This document shows, piece by piece, positions 1-8,491 of a stretch of DNA of 64,000 nt (positions within the stretch are counted from its first letter, which is position 1; each line of letters opens with the position of its first letter). This DNA is from Bradyrhizobium diazoefficiens (GTDB lineage: Bacteria; Pseudomonadota; Alphaproteobacteria; Rhizobiales; Xanthobacteraceae), in contig NZ_CP067100.1 of the NCBI RefSeq assembly GCF_016616235.1, positions 5,639,001-5,703,000 on the forward strand, given 5' to 3'. The notes under the pieces are model-generated. The model had not been told where the DNA came from. It was given only the letters and a program-made list of their open reading frames with translations, and did no database searches. Position numbers and translations under genes: made by a program.

Positions 1-946
1 TCTGCGCAACGTCCACAAGGCCCCATCGATCCTGATCGGCCACAGCCTCGGCGGCGCCGCGATCCTCGCGGCAGCCGGAAAAATTCCCGAAGCCAGGGCA
101 GTCGCGACCATCGCAGCGCCGTCCGATCCGGCGCACGTCACCGGTCTGTTCAAGGAGCATCTCGACAACATCCGGGCGCAGGGCGAGGTCGAGGTCTCGC
201 TCGCGGGCCGCCCGTTCCGGATCAAGCGCGAATTCCTCGACGACATCGTCGAGCACGAGCTGATGAAGGACATCACCGGCCTGCACAAGGCGCTGCTGGT
301 GATGCATTCGCCTGTCGACGACACCGTCGGCATCGACAATGCGACCAAGATCTTCGTTGCGGCGAAACATCCCAAGAGCTTCGTCTCGCTCGATCACGCC
401 GATCATCTCCTGAGCAAGCCCGCAGACGCGCTCTATGCGGCGGATGTGATCACCGCCTGGGCGAGCCGTTACATCGATACGGCAAAGCCCGCGAAGGTGA
501 TGGATCTGGCCGAAGAACCTCGCAAGGTGGTGGTTCAGGAAACCCGCAAGAGCAAGTTCAACCAGCTGGTCACCGTCGGGCCGCATCATCTCGTTGCGGA
601 CGAGCCGAAGGCTGCCGGCGGCGAAGATGCCGGCCCTGGCCCTTATGACTTCCTTCTGGCTGGCCTCGGCGCCTGCACGTCCATGACCATGCGCCTTTAT
701 GCCGACCGCAAGTCGCTGCCGCTCGATGGCGTCACCGTCACGCTGAAGCATTCAAAAATCTACGCCAAGGATTGCGCGGAGTGCGAAACGCGCGACGGCA
801 TGCTCGACCAGATCGAGCGCGACATCGCGATGGACGGCGCGCTCGATGCCGAGCAGCGCAAGAAGCTGATGGAGATCGCCGACAAGTGCCCGGTGCACCG
901 GACGCTGACCTCGGAGATCCGCATCGTGACCAAGGCCGTGGATTAG
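1..946 (+). CDS. Bifunctional alpha/beta hydrolase / OsmC family protein (5' end missing)
   Basis: The reading frame is open from the left edge (codons from position 2), so the start lies outside the window. The first part is the end of an alpha/beta-hydrolase domain: the nucleophile elbow GHSLGG is encoded near positions 38-55, and a late strand with acidic and histidine residues (VDDTVG, LDHADHLL) follows. The last 140 residues or so are an OsmC domain with the two redox cysteines of that family, one in GLGACTSMT and one in DKCPVHRTL. OsmC/Ohr proteins reduce organic peroxides through this cysteine pair. The hydrolase-OsmC fusion is a known architecture in proteobacteria; its substrate is not established. 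It converges on the MocR gene, with a palindrome between them. Confidence 0.9.
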   Translation, partial: LRNVHKAPSILIGHSLGGAAILAAAGKIPEARAVATIAAPSDPAHVTGLFKEHLDNIRAQGEVEVSLAGRPFRIKREFLDDIVEHELMKDITGLHKALLVMHSPVDDTVGIDNATKIFVAAKHPKSFVSLDHADHLLSKPADALYAADVITAWASRYIDTAKPAKVMDLAEEPRKVVVQETRKSKFNQLVTVGPHHLVADEPKAAGGEDAGPGPYDFLLAGLGACTSMTMRLYADRKSLPLDGVTVTLKHSKIYAKDCAECETRDGMLDQIERDIAMDGALDAEQRKKLMEIADKCPVHRTLTSEIRIVTKAVD

Positions 947-959
947 CGCCTTATCGTCT

Positions 960-1008
960 GAGCATGATCTCTTCGGAAAACCGCTTCACACTTTTCCGGA
1001 TCATGCTC
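960..1008. repeat. 49-bp palindromic intergenic element between convergent genes
   Basis: The outer arms GAGCATGATC (960-969) and GATCATGCTC (999-1008) are perfect complements. The inner arms CGGAAAA (974-980) and TTTTCCG (992-998) extend the stem. The element fills the gap between the OsmC fusion gene and the convergent MocR gene and could terminate both. I recall near-identical copies scattered through Bradyrhizobium genomes, but I could not check this here. Confidence 0.8.
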
Positions 1009-2420
1009 TAGAAGCACAACGCCATCGTCCGCACCGCCGCGCTGATCTCGCTCTCGCGCCAGGCGGCGAAGCCGAGCAGCAGGCCGTGATCGCGCGGCTG
1101 GCCCAGTGCCAGGCTGGATAGGGCTCGCGTCTCAACGCCCGCGGCAACCAGCCGCCTGACCGCGGCCTGATCGGCCGAACCGCGCTTGAGGCGCGCGATG
1201 AGCTGGATGCCGCCCGAGGGCACCTCGACCGAAAGCACCTCGCCGAGCTGGCGCTCCAGTCCCTCGACGAGGTGATCGCGGCGCGCGTGATAGAGCCGAC
1301 GCATTCGGCGCAGATGCGCCAGGAAATGTCCGTCGGCGATGAACTCGGCCAGTGCCTCCTGGATGTGGCTGGAGGCGATCAGCCCGATGTGCCGCTGTGC
1401 GATTTCCAGGATACTGACCAACGCGGGCGGCACGACGAGATAGCCGAGCCGGATATCCGAGGTCATCGCCTTCGCGAAGGTCCCGACATAGAAGACACGG
1501 CCATGGGCATCGAGCCCTTGCAGGGCCGGCACGGGGCGGCTGTCGTAGTGGAATTCGCCGTCGTAATCGTCCTCGACGATCCAGGTCTTGCCAGGCCGGC
1601 TTGCCCCAAGAAACGCGGTGCGGCGGGCCAGCGACATCAGCCGCCCCGTCGGGTGCTGATGCGATGGCGTCATGAAGATGAGCTTTGGCACCGCCAGTCC
1701 AGGCATCCGCCGCATGCCCTGCTCGTCCAGCCTGATACCGGTCACGCGCGCGCCGGAGGCGCGGAAGGCGGCCGCAGCGCCGGGATAGCCGGGGTCCTCG
1801 ACCCAGACCTCGTCACCAGGCGAGATCAGTGCAGCCGCGATCAGGGTCAGCGCGGCCTGCGCGCTCGGCAGGATCAGGATCTGGTCCGCCCTAGCGCGAA
1901 CGCCTCGGCTGGTCGCGAGGTAATGCGCCAGCGACTCGCGCAGGCGCGGCCGGTTGATCGATCCGAGCTCACGTCTGGCCGCACGCACGGCACTGCGGCG
2001 CAGGCAGCGGGCCCACACCTCGTTCGGAAACTCCCTGGCATCGCCGTGCCCCGGACGCAGCGGTTTCAGCGGCGCCTGATAGGACATCGGCCAGTCGGTC
2101 TGCTTGAGCTTTGAGGCCCACGGCGAGAGCCGCAGCTTGCCGGTGCGCGCACCCGCAGCATTCGCTGCTTCGCCGCGTTCGCCGCCGTCGACCGTGACCA
2201 CAGGACGGCGTCCGGGCGACGCCGCCAGATATCCCTCGGCGGCGAGCTGCTCGAACGCATAGGTGACAGTGTTGCGCGAGACGCCGAGATCGCTCGCAAG
2301 CGAGCGGCTCGACGGCAGCGCGCGACCTTTGCCGATACGGCCGCTCGCGATCAGCCTTCGGAGCTGGCTGGTGAGTTGCGCCATCAGCCCCTGCTCGTCG
2401 GCCCGATTCAGGTCGATCAT
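1008..2420 (-). CDS. MocR/PdxR-type transcriptional regulator (GntR wHTH + aminotransferase domain)
   Basis: The protein has about 470 residues. An N-terminal GntR-type winged helix (about residues 10-80, with LASDLGVSRNTVTYAFEQL as recognition region) is fused to a class I aminotransferase-like domain. The pyridoxal phosphate lysine lies in the region FAKAMTSDIRLGY. MocR proteins use the aminotransferase domain as an effector sensor and usually control a neighbouring amino-acid, amine or vitamin B6 gene. The frame extends upstream only to a TTG at 2465, so I chose the ATG at 2420, where family homology begins. It is divergent from an EamA exporter and the shared gap holds repeated TGGCAC boxes, so the exporter is the likely target along with its own gene. 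The effector is unknown. Confidence 0.92.
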   Translation of the reverse strand: MIDLNRADEQGLMAQLTSQLRRLIASGRIGKGRALPSSRSLASDLGVSRNTVTYAFEQLAAEGYLAASPGRRPVVTVDGGERGEAANAAGARTGKLRLSPWASKLKQTDWPMSYQAPLKPLRPGHGDAREFPNEVWARCLRRSAVRAARRELGSINRPRLRESLAHYLATSRGVRARADQILILPSAQAALTLIAAALISPGDEVWVEDPGYPGAAAAFRASGARVTGIRLDEQGMRRMPGLAVPKLIFMTPSHQHPTGRLMSLARRTAFLGASRPGKTWIVEDDYDGEFHYDSRPVPALQGLDAHGRVFYVGTFAKAMTSDIRLGYLVVPPALVSILEIAQRHIGLIASSHIQEALAEFIADGHFLAHLRRMRRLYHARRDHLVEGLERQLGEVLSVEVPSGGIQLIARLKRGSADQAAVRRLVAAGVETRALSSLALGQPRDHGLLLGFAAWRESEISAAVRTMALCF

Positions 2421-2444
2421 GGCGGAGATCACACCGTCTGAAAC

Positions 2445-2487
2445 TGGCACCTTGCTATTCTCCAATCTGGCACTTTTTCAGGTGCCA
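2445..2487. promoter_or_regulatory. Putative MocR operator: two direct TGGCAC boxes and one inverted copy
   Basis: TGGCAC occurs at 2445-2450 and again at 2468-2473, a 23-bp period of about two helical turns. The inverted copy GTGCCA is at 2482-2487. Direct repeats plus an inverted third half-site is the arrangement described for the MocR protein GabR. The boxes sit between the MocR start and the divergent EamA start, so one bound regulator could act on both promoters. This is inferred from pattern only. Confidence 0.5.
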
Positions 2488-2532
2488 GGCCGGATGCTAT
2501 GCGCCGCACTGGACTGCTTCAAGGATTTTGCG

Positions 2533-3447
2533 ATGAACTCCCTGTCACCCCGTGCAGCCATCGGCCTGTTCCTGATCGTCGTGCTGGCCTGGGGCGTGAA
2601 CTGGTCGGTGACGAAGCAGCTCGTCCAATTCTTTCCGCCGCTGTGGACGTCCGCGATCCGGAGCTGGATTGCGCTGGCCGGCTTGTTCGTGATCCTCGGG
2701 CTCAGCAACAATCTGGTGGTCCCGGAGCGGCGCGACATTCCGGTGGTGCTGAGCGTGGCGCTACTGCACATGACGGTGTTCTCGGTCCTGGTCGCGGCCG
2801 GTGTGCGCTTCCTGCCCGCGAGCAAGGCCATCGTGCTCGGCTACACCACGCCGCTCTGGGTCGCGATCGCTGCGCCCTTGCTGGGCAAGGACACGCTGAC
2901 CGCGCCGAAGCTCGCCGGCGCGCTGCTCGGGCTGATCGGCCTTGCCGTGATCCTGAACCCGACGTCCATCGACTGGACCAATACGAACGTCCTGCTCGGC
3001 GCCGGCATGGTCATCCTGGCCGCGATCTCCTGGGCCGCGAACATCATCTACATCCGCGCGCATCGCTGGATCGCCTCACCGCTCCAGCTCCTGATCTGGC
3101 AAGTGCTCGTGGCGACGATCGTGCTGTCAGTCAGCGCGACAATCGCGGACGGCCTACCTCACGTAAGGTGGTCGTGGAAGCTGGTGCTGCTGTTCCTGTA
3201 TTCCGGCCTGATCGGAACGGCGCTGGCCTATTGGGCGATGTCGATGGTCAACAGGAGCATCTCGGCGCTGACGACCTCGCTCGGCACCACCGGGACGCCG
3301 CTGGTCGGCATCGCCGCAGCCGCGATCCTGCTGGGCGAGCCGATCGACATCAGCCTTGCGATCGCGGCCGCACTGATCGTCACCGGCATCGCTCTGGCAA
3401 CACTCGGCGACCGGCTGCTGCGCGGTCAGGCCACCGCGAGCGGCTGA
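2533..3447 (+). CDS. EamA-family DMT transporter
   Basis: This 304-residue integral membrane protein has about ten hydrophobic segments arranged as two EamA repeats. The first covers roughly residues 5-140 and the second 150-290. Drug/metabolite transporters of this kind usually export amino acids or related metabolites. The frame stays open upstream into the MocR gene, but the ATG at 2533 has an AAGGA ribosome binding site 7 nt upstream and starts directly before the first membrane segment. It is divergent from a MocR regulator, a common pairing. Its last 22 bases overlap the end of the convergent YeeE/YedE gene. Confidence 0.9.
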   Translation: MNSLSPRAAIGLFLIVVLAWGVNWSVTKQLVQFFPPLWTSAIRSWIALAGLFVILGLSNNLVVPERRDIPVVLSVALLHMTVFSVLVAAGVRFLPASKAIVLGYTTPLWVAIAAPLLGKDTLTAPKLAGALLGLIGLAVILNPTSIDWTNTNVLLGAGMVILAAISWAANIIYIRAHRWIASPLQLLIWQVLVATIVLSVSATIADGLPHVRWSWKLVLLFLYSGLIGTALAYWAMSMVNRSISALTTSLGTTGTPLVGIAAAAILLGEPIDISLAIAAALIVTGIALATLGDRLLRGQATASG

Positions 3448-4481
3448 ACACGCAAGCGTCCGCGCAGGCCTGCCGCGGTGCCGAGCAGGATGCCGGCAAC
3501 GGCGACGAACGAGCCCAGCGCGAGCGTTGACAGGCCCGTGAGCCCCTGTCCGATCGAGCAGCCGAACGCCATCACGCCGCCGATGCCCATCAGCGCCGCG
3601 CCGCTGCCTGAGCGCAGCATGTGACGCGGCGAGGAATAGCCTTCCAGCTTGAAGCGGCCCGTTGCGAGCGCCGCGGCGAGGCTGCCGGTGAAGACACCTG
3701 CGACCGTCGCAATGCCAAAATTCAGCGTCAGCCCGGTCGAGAGCATCGCGTACTGCAGGCTATCCGCGATCGGCGCGACGAAGGTGAGCGAGGTCACCGG
3801 CACGGGATTGAAATCATCGGCGCCGAGATAGCCGGTGACGTACCAGCCGCCGGCGACGAGAAGTCCGACGATGACGCCAGCCGCAATCTGGCCCGGCGCG
3901 CGCCGGAACGCCGGATGCGCGAATGCGAACAGGACCAGCGCAAGAACGACCGCGGCTGCCGCCAGCGCGCGCGAAACAGCCTCAGCGACACCGAGCGTCG
4001 CCAACAGTGACGGCAGCGAGTTCCCGTTGACCGTGGTTTGCGAGGCCTGGACCAGCGCAATACGCGCCGGCGCAATCAGGCCCTTGAGCGTCATCTGCGC
4101 GGCGATGCCGAGCACGATCACGACGACGAAGGAGCGGAGATTGCCGCGGCCGAGCAGCACCAGCGCGCGCGAGCCGCAGCCGTTCGACAGCACCATGCCG
4201 TAGCCGAACAGCAGGCCGCCGAGGAACAGCACCGGCACCGAGAAGGTCGGTTGCAGATAGATCGACTTGCCAAGATCGACCATGCCGTAGCCGGCGAGGA
4301 ACTGGCTCACGCCGATCGCGACCGCAATCGCCAGCGCATAGGTCCGCACCAGCCGCCCGTCGCCCTCGGCCAGAAAGCCGCGCATGCTGCTCATGAGGCA
4401 GAACCCGCTGAGCAGGCCGACGGCGCCGTAGATAAGGCCGATGACGAGGCCGGCGAGGATGACGAGCTGAGTGGATTCCAT
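3426..4481 (-). CDS. YeeE/YedE family sulfur (thiosulfate-type) transporter
   Basis: This 351-residue polytopic membrane protein carries the conserved cysteine signatures of the YeeE/YedE (TsuA) family: SNGCGSRALVLLGRGNLRS around residue 100 and FGCSIGQGLTGLSTLALGS near the C-terminus. In characterised members, cysteines at these positions pass thiosulfate through the membrane. The length fits the one-chain form with both halves fused. The start lies 2 nt after the stop of the upstream oxidoreductase gene, so the two are probably cotranscribed. No TusA-like partner is next to it, so the exact sulfur substrate is open. Confidence 0.88.
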   Translation of the reverse strand: MESTQLVILAGLVIGLIYGAVGLLSGFCLMSSMRGFLAEGDGRLVRTYALAIAVAIGVSQFLAGYGMVDLGKSIYLQPTFSVPVLFLGGLLFGYGMVLSNGCGSRALVLLGRGNLRSFVVVIVLGIAAQMTLKGLIAPARIALVQASQTTVNGNSLPSLLATLGVAEAVSRALAAAAVVLALVLFAFAHPAFRRAPGQIAAGVIVGLLVAGGWYVTGYLGADDFNPVPVTSLTFVAPIADSLQYAMLSTGLTLNFGIATVAGVFTGSLAAALATGRFKLEGYSSPRHMLRSGSGAALMGIGGVMAFGCSIGQGLTGLSTLALGSFVAVAGILLGTAAGLRGRLRVQPLAVA

Positions 4482-4483
4482 GA

Positions 4484-5488
4484 TTACGGCTTCAGGACCA
4501 CGCGATCTCGCGACGAGCCGGCGACGGCAACGTACGCTTCCTTTGCGCGCTCCAGCGGATAGATCGCGCTTGCCTTGATCGGGAATGGTTTCAGGTGCCC
4601 GCTCGCAAAGCCGGGGCCGAGATCGCGCAGCACCGCGCCCGTCGCGGCCGAGGACAGGCCGAGCGTGTCGATGCCAACGTAAGTGTGCTGGCCGCGGTAG
4701 AATTCGAGGATGTTGAACTGCACGATGCGGTCGATCGCGGCGATCAGGATCTGACGGCCGCGCAAGGCCAGCGACTTGTGCGCCGCCTGGAAATAGGGAT
4801 CGCCCACGGTATTGAAGACGATGTCGGCGCCCTTGCCGTCGGTCAGTTCGCGCACGCGCGTGGCGACTTCAGTCGCAGAGGCATCGATCACCTCGATGGG
4901 GGCGTTGGCATGGCCTTCATAGCGCTCCGCCTTGCGGACCACGCCGATGACGCGCGCGCCCTGCCAGGTTGCGATTTGCACCGCGGCCTGACCGACCTTG
5001 CCGTTCACGCCGAACACCAGAACCGTCTCGCCGCTCTTCGGCACACCGGCGCGGCGAAAACCTTCCATCGCGGTGACGAAGGGCACGCCGATGCCGGCGG
5101 CCTCCTCCCAGGACACGGTCGTAGGCTTCTCCACAACCGCATCGGCCTCGACGACGAGATGGCTCGCATGGGTGCCGTCGCGGCGGATGCCGAGATCGCC
5201 GGACGAGCCGAACACCTCGCGGCCGACCGTTCCAGCCGGGCCGTCGATGACCACGCCGGCGTAATCCCGGCCCGGCGTGCGCGGGAACACGGCATAGGGC
5301 ATCAGTCCGGTCGCAGCCTTGACGTCGGACGGATTGACGGCAGCAGCCTTGACCTCGATCAGGAGATCGTTCGGACCGCGCGTGAGCGTGTGGCGCTCGA
5401 CCACCGGTGCGACCACGGTGGCGTTTTCGGCCTTGGCATTGAGGCGCACGCAACGCGCTTCAATGGTTCTGGGATCGTCTGACGACAT
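4484..5488 (-). CDS. NADPH:quinone oxidoreductase-like medium-chain dehydrogenase
   Basis: This 334-residue MDR-superfamily protein has an N-terminal GroES-like domain (RTPGRDYAGVV around residue 70). A Rossmann fold follows, with the nucleotide motif VFGVNGKVGQAAVQIA near residue 160. The cysteine/histidine zinc ligands of alcohol dehydrogenases are not evident, which points to the quinone oxidoreductase/zeta-crystallin side of the family. Such enzymes reduce quinones or activated double bonds with NADPH. The downstream YeeE/YedE gene follows after 2 nt. No clear Shine-Dalgarno precedes the ATG, and a terminator-like hairpin lies directly upstream. Confidence 0.85.
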   Translation of the reverse strand: MSSDDPRTIEARCVRLNAKAENATVVAPVVERHTLTRGPNDLLIEVKAAAVNPSDVKAATGLMPYAVFPRTPGRDYAGVVIDGPAGTVGREVFGSSGDLGIRRDGTHASHLVVEADAVVEKPTTVSWEEAAGIGVPFVTAMEGFRRAGVPKSGETVLVFGVNGKVGQAAVQIATWQGARVIGVVRKAERYEGHANAPIEVIDASATEVATRVRELTDGKGADIVFNTVGDPYFQAAHKSLALRGRQILIAAIDRIVQFNILEFYRGQHTYVGIDTLGLSSAATGAVLRDLGPGFASGHLKPFPIKASAIYPLERAKEAYVAVAGSSRDRVVLKP

Positions 5489-5513
5489 GGAAAGACCCGC
5501 GATTTCTCGCGGG
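5489..5513 (-). terminator. Hairpin after paaK, possible rho-independent terminator
   Basis: Arms CCCGCGA (5496-5502) and TCGCGGG (5507-5513) flank a 4-nt loop, read as GAAA on the minus strand. The transcript then reads TCTTTCC. The hairpin lies 26 nt past the paaK stop and just before the start of the next gene. The short T-run makes it a modest terminator, and it could instead act as a leader structure for the oxidoreductase gene. Confidence 0.55.
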
Positions 5514-5539
5514 CCTTGTCGCCTTTGGGGCCGGTCAAG

Positions 5540-6871
5540 TCAATCCTTCGGCCGCTTGTCATAGAGGCGCTTGGCCTTGCCGAGCGAGCGTTCCAGCGTG
5601 GCCGGCGCGACCACCTGAACCCTGGAGCTGATGCCGATGGTGTTCTTGATCTGGGTCGAGATTCGGTCGGCATGATCGACGAGACCCTGACCGTCCCAGA
5701 ACTCAGGGCGCGCCTCGGCGATAATGGTCAGCTCGTCCATGCGGCCTTCGCGGGTCAGCTCGAGGACAAAATGCCCGCCGCACCAGTCGGTCGCGAGCAG
5801 CACTTCCTCGATCTGCGTCGGAAACAGATTGACGCCGCGTAGGATGATCATGTCGTCGGAGCGGCCCGTCACCTTCTCCATGCGCCGCATGCCCGGCCGC
5901 GCCGTGCCCGGCAGCAGCCGCGTCAGGTCGCGGGTGCGATAGCGGATTACCGGAAACGCCTCCTTGGTCAGCGAGGTGAACACCAGCTCGCCCTTCTCGC
6001 CGTCAGGCAGCACCGCGCCGGTCTCGGGATCGATCACCTCCGGATAGAAATGATCCTCCCAGATATGCAGGCCGTCCTTGGTTTCGATGCATTCCTGCGC
6101 GACGCCCGGACCGATCACTTCGGAGAGGCCATAGATGTCGGTGGCATCCATGTCGAAAGCCTCTTCGATCTCGCGGCGCATCGCGTTGGTCCATGGCTCG
6201 GCGCCGAAGATGCCGACCTTGAGCGAGCACTGGCGCGGATCGAGCTTCTGGCGCTTGAACTCGTCCAGGATCGCCAGCATGTAGCTCGGCGTCACCGTGA
6301 TGATGTCAGGCCGGAAATCGTTGATGAGCTGCACCTGCCGCTCGGTCATGCCACCGGAGATCGGCACCACAGTGCAGCCGAGCCTTTCGGCGCCATAGTG
6401 CACTCCCAAGCCGCCGGTGAAGAGCCCATAGCCATAGGCGTTGTGGATGATCATGCCGGTGCGGCCGCCGGCGGCGCGGATCGAGCGCGCCATGACCTCC
6501 GACCAGGTGTCGATGTCGGCTCGCGTATAGCCGACCACGATCGGCTTGCCCGTCGTTCCGGAAGACGCATGCACGCGCACCAGCTTCTCACGCGGCACGG
6601 CGAACATGTTGAAGGGATAGTTGTCGCGAAGGTCCGTCTTCACCGTGAACGGAAATTTCGCGAGATCGGACAACTCGCGAAAATCGGAGGGATGCACGCC
6701 AGCCTTGTCGAAGGCCTTGCGATAGTGCGCGACATTGTCGTAAGCGTGCTTCAGCGACCAAGCCAGCCGCTGCGTCTGCAGCGCCATGATCTCGTCGCGT
6801 GACGCGCGCTCATGCGCGTCCATCTCGGCGCTATAGGCGTTGCCGCCTTCCTTGAGCCTCGTCTGAGCCAT
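5540..6871 (-). CDS. paaK: Phenylacetate-CoA ligase PaaK
   Basis: This 443-residue member of the adenylate-forming superfamily activates phenylacetate to phenylacetyl-CoA with ATP. The ATP-binding loop SSGTTGKP is at residues 103-110. The adenylation core AYGYGLFTGGLGVHYGAE and the late motifs YRTRDLTRLL and RSDDMIILRGVNLFPTQIEE match PaaK well. The length is normal for PaaK (about 435-440). It is the last gene of the paa run, 30 nt after paaI, followed by a hairpin. Its product is the substrate of the PaaABCE epoxidase encoded upstream. Confidence 0.96.
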   Translation of the reverse strand: MAQTRLKEGGNAYSAEMDAHERASRDEIMALQTQRLAWSLKHAYDNVAHYRKAFDKAGVHPSDFRELSDLAKFPFTVKTDLRDNYPFNMFAVPREKLVRVHASSGTTGKPIVVGYTRADIDTWSEVMARSIRAAGGRTGMIIHNAYGYGLFTGGLGVHYGAERLGCTVVPISGGMTERQVQLINDFRPDIITVTPSYMLAILDEFKRQKLDPRQCSLKVGIFGAEPWTNAMRREIEEAFDMDATDIYGLSEVIGPGVAQECIETKDGLHIWEDHFYPEVIDPETGAVLPDGEKGELVFTSLTKEAFPVIRYRTRDLTRLLPGTARPGMRRMEKVTGRSDDMIILRGVNLFPTQIEEVLLATDWCGGHFVLELTREGRMDELTIIAEARPEFWDGQGLVDHADRISTQIKNTIGISSRVQVVAPATLERSLGKAKRLYDKRPKD

Positions 6872-6901
6872 CCTCGTTTCCCCACATCGGTCCGTTCTTT
6901 T

Positions 6902-7351
6902 TTATTCGTCTTGCGTCGGCAGCCACGTGCCTGGAATGACACGCGAATGCCCGCGGAATTCCGCGATGACGGTGTCGCCTGTGGTGACGCGCACGTCGTA
7001 AATGCCGGAGCGGCCGCCGCGAGTGACTTCGCGCGCCTTCGCGACGAGGCGGTCGCCGAGCTTGCCCGGCTTGATGAAGGTGATCTGGCCCTGCGCTGCC
7101 ACGACGCGTTCGTTATGCGAGTTGCAGGCGAACGCGAAGGCAGAATCGGCGAGCGTGAAGATGAAGCCGCCATGGGCGATGCGCTGGCCGTTGACCATGT
7201 CCGGCCGCACCGTCATCGCCAAGGTCGCAAAGCCCGGGCCAATCTCGACGACCTCCATGCCGAGACCCTTGGAGGCATCGTCTTCCGCCCACATCGCATC
7301 GGCGCAGGCACGGGCAATATCCTCAGGCGACAGGGCGGCTTTGACGTTCAC
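6902..7351 (-). CDS. paaI: Hydroxyphenylacetyl-CoA thioesterase PaaI
   Basis: This hotdog-fold acyl-CoA thioesterase has about 149 residues. The core GQRIAHGGFIFTLADSAFAFACN is the PaaI signature, with the catalytic acidic residue in the central helix. In E. coli PaaI clears dead-end ring-hydroxylated CoA thioesters from the phenylacetate pathway and recycles CoA. The frame runs up to a GTG at 7378. I prefer the internal GTG at 7351 because GGGAG lies just upstream at normal spacing and the protein then matches the family's length of about 140 residues. It sits between paaE and paaK. Confidence 0.92.
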   Translation of the reverse strand: MNVKAALSPEDIARACADAMWAEDDASKGLGMEVVEIGPGFATLAMTVRPDMVNGQRIAHGGFIFTLADSAFAFACNSHNERVVAAQGQITFIKPGKLGDRLVAKAREVTRGGRSGIYDVRVTTGDTVIAEFRGHSRVIPGTWLPTQDE

Positions 7352-7406
7352 GCGCTTCTCCCGGACAAATGTTTGCACATGATGTTCTGCTGCCTGGCCA
7401 ATACTG

Positions 7407-8489
7407 TCAAACGTGGTCGTAATCGACCACGACCCGCTCCGAAGATGGCTTGGCCTGGCAGGTCAGGACAAAGCCGGCCTTCAGCTCCCAAGGCTCCAGC
7501 GAATAGTTGATGTCCATCGGCGCTTCACCCTCCACCAGTTTTGCCCGGCAGGTCGAGCACATGCCGCCCTTGCAGGCGAAGGGCAGATCGAGGCCGGCGC
7601 GCAGCGCGGCATCGAGAATCGCCTCGTCCTCGGCGACGGGCACGTCGCGGCGCTTGCCGTCGATAATCAGCGACGCGATCGCCTTCGGCGGCGCGTCGGG
7701 TGCGACGATCTTCTTCGGCCGCGGCTTGCCGCCGAACTCGGAGACGAAGCGCTCGACATGGATGCGCTCGTCGGCGATGCCGAGGTTGCGGCAGGTCGCC
7801 TCGACCTCCTCGCTCATTCCGGACGGACCGCAGATGAAAACATGATCGACGCTTGCCGCCGGCACCAGCGAGCGGAGGAGCACCCCCACCTTGTCGCCGT
7901 CGAGCCGGCCATGCAGGATCGGGATGTCCTGCTCCTCGCCCGAGATGACGTGGAAGATCGAGAAGCGGTCAATGAAGCGGTCCTTCAGCTCCTCGAGCGC
8001 CTCGAGGAACATGATATTGTCGGTCGCGCGGTTGCCGTAGAACAGGAAGAAGCGGCTGCCCGGCTCGCGCGCCAGAATGCCCTTGACGATCGACAGGATC
8101 GGCGTGATGCCGGAGCCTGCGGCAAAGCCGACATGGATGCGGCCGCTATCGGCCGGCGGGACCACGCCGAAGCGGCCGGTCGGCGTCATCACGTCGAGCT
8201 CGTCGCCCGATTTCAGCTCGTCCGCCGCCCAGCTCGAGAACGCACCGCCGTCGACCTTCTTCACCGCAATGCGAATCTCGCCGTCGTCGGGGCCGGAGCA
8301 GATCGAATAGGAGCGGCGAACCTCTTCGCCGTCCAGCATGGTGCGGAGGGTGAGATACTGGCCGGGCGTGAAGGCGTAGTCACCGGCAAGCTCGCCGGGA
8401 ATGGTGAAGGTCATTGAAACCGCATCCGACGCCTCGCGGCGGAGATCGGCGACGGCCAGGCGATGGAAGCGTGGTGCGGGCGCTGACAT
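7407..8489 (-). CDS. paaE: Phenylacetyl-CoA epoxidase reductase subunit PaaE
   Basis: This 360-residue NADPH-dependent reductase feeds electrons to the PaaA di-iron site. The FAD-binding motif RSYS is at residues 59-62. The nucleotide domain follows, with GSGITPILSI and CGPSGM. A plant-type 2Fe-2S ferredoxin domain closes the protein, with cysteines at about 306, 311, 314 and 344 (C-x4-C-x2-C...C). The frame is open 41 codons further upstream, but the ATG at 8489 lies 2 nt after the paaD stop and starts at the family boundary. It is the fifth gene of the epoxidase set. Confidence 0.96.
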   Translation of the reverse strand: MSAPAPRFHRLAVADLRREASDAVSMTFTIPGELAGDYAFTPGQYLTLRTMLDGEEVRRSYSICSGPDDGEIRIAVKKVDGGAFSSWAADELKSGDELDVMTPTGRFGVVPPADSGRIHVGFAAGSGITPILSIVKGILAREPGSRFFLFYGNRATDNIMFLEALEELKDRFIDRFSIFHVISGEEQDIPILHGRLDGDKVGVLLRSLVPAASVDHVFICGPSGMSEEVEATCRNLGIADERIHVERFVSEFGGKPRPKKIVAPDAPPKAIASLIIDGKRRDVPVAEDEAILDAALRAGLDLPFACKGGMCSTCRAKLVEGEAPMDINYSLEPWELKAGFVLTCQAKPSSERVVVDYDHV

Positions 8490-8491
8490 GG

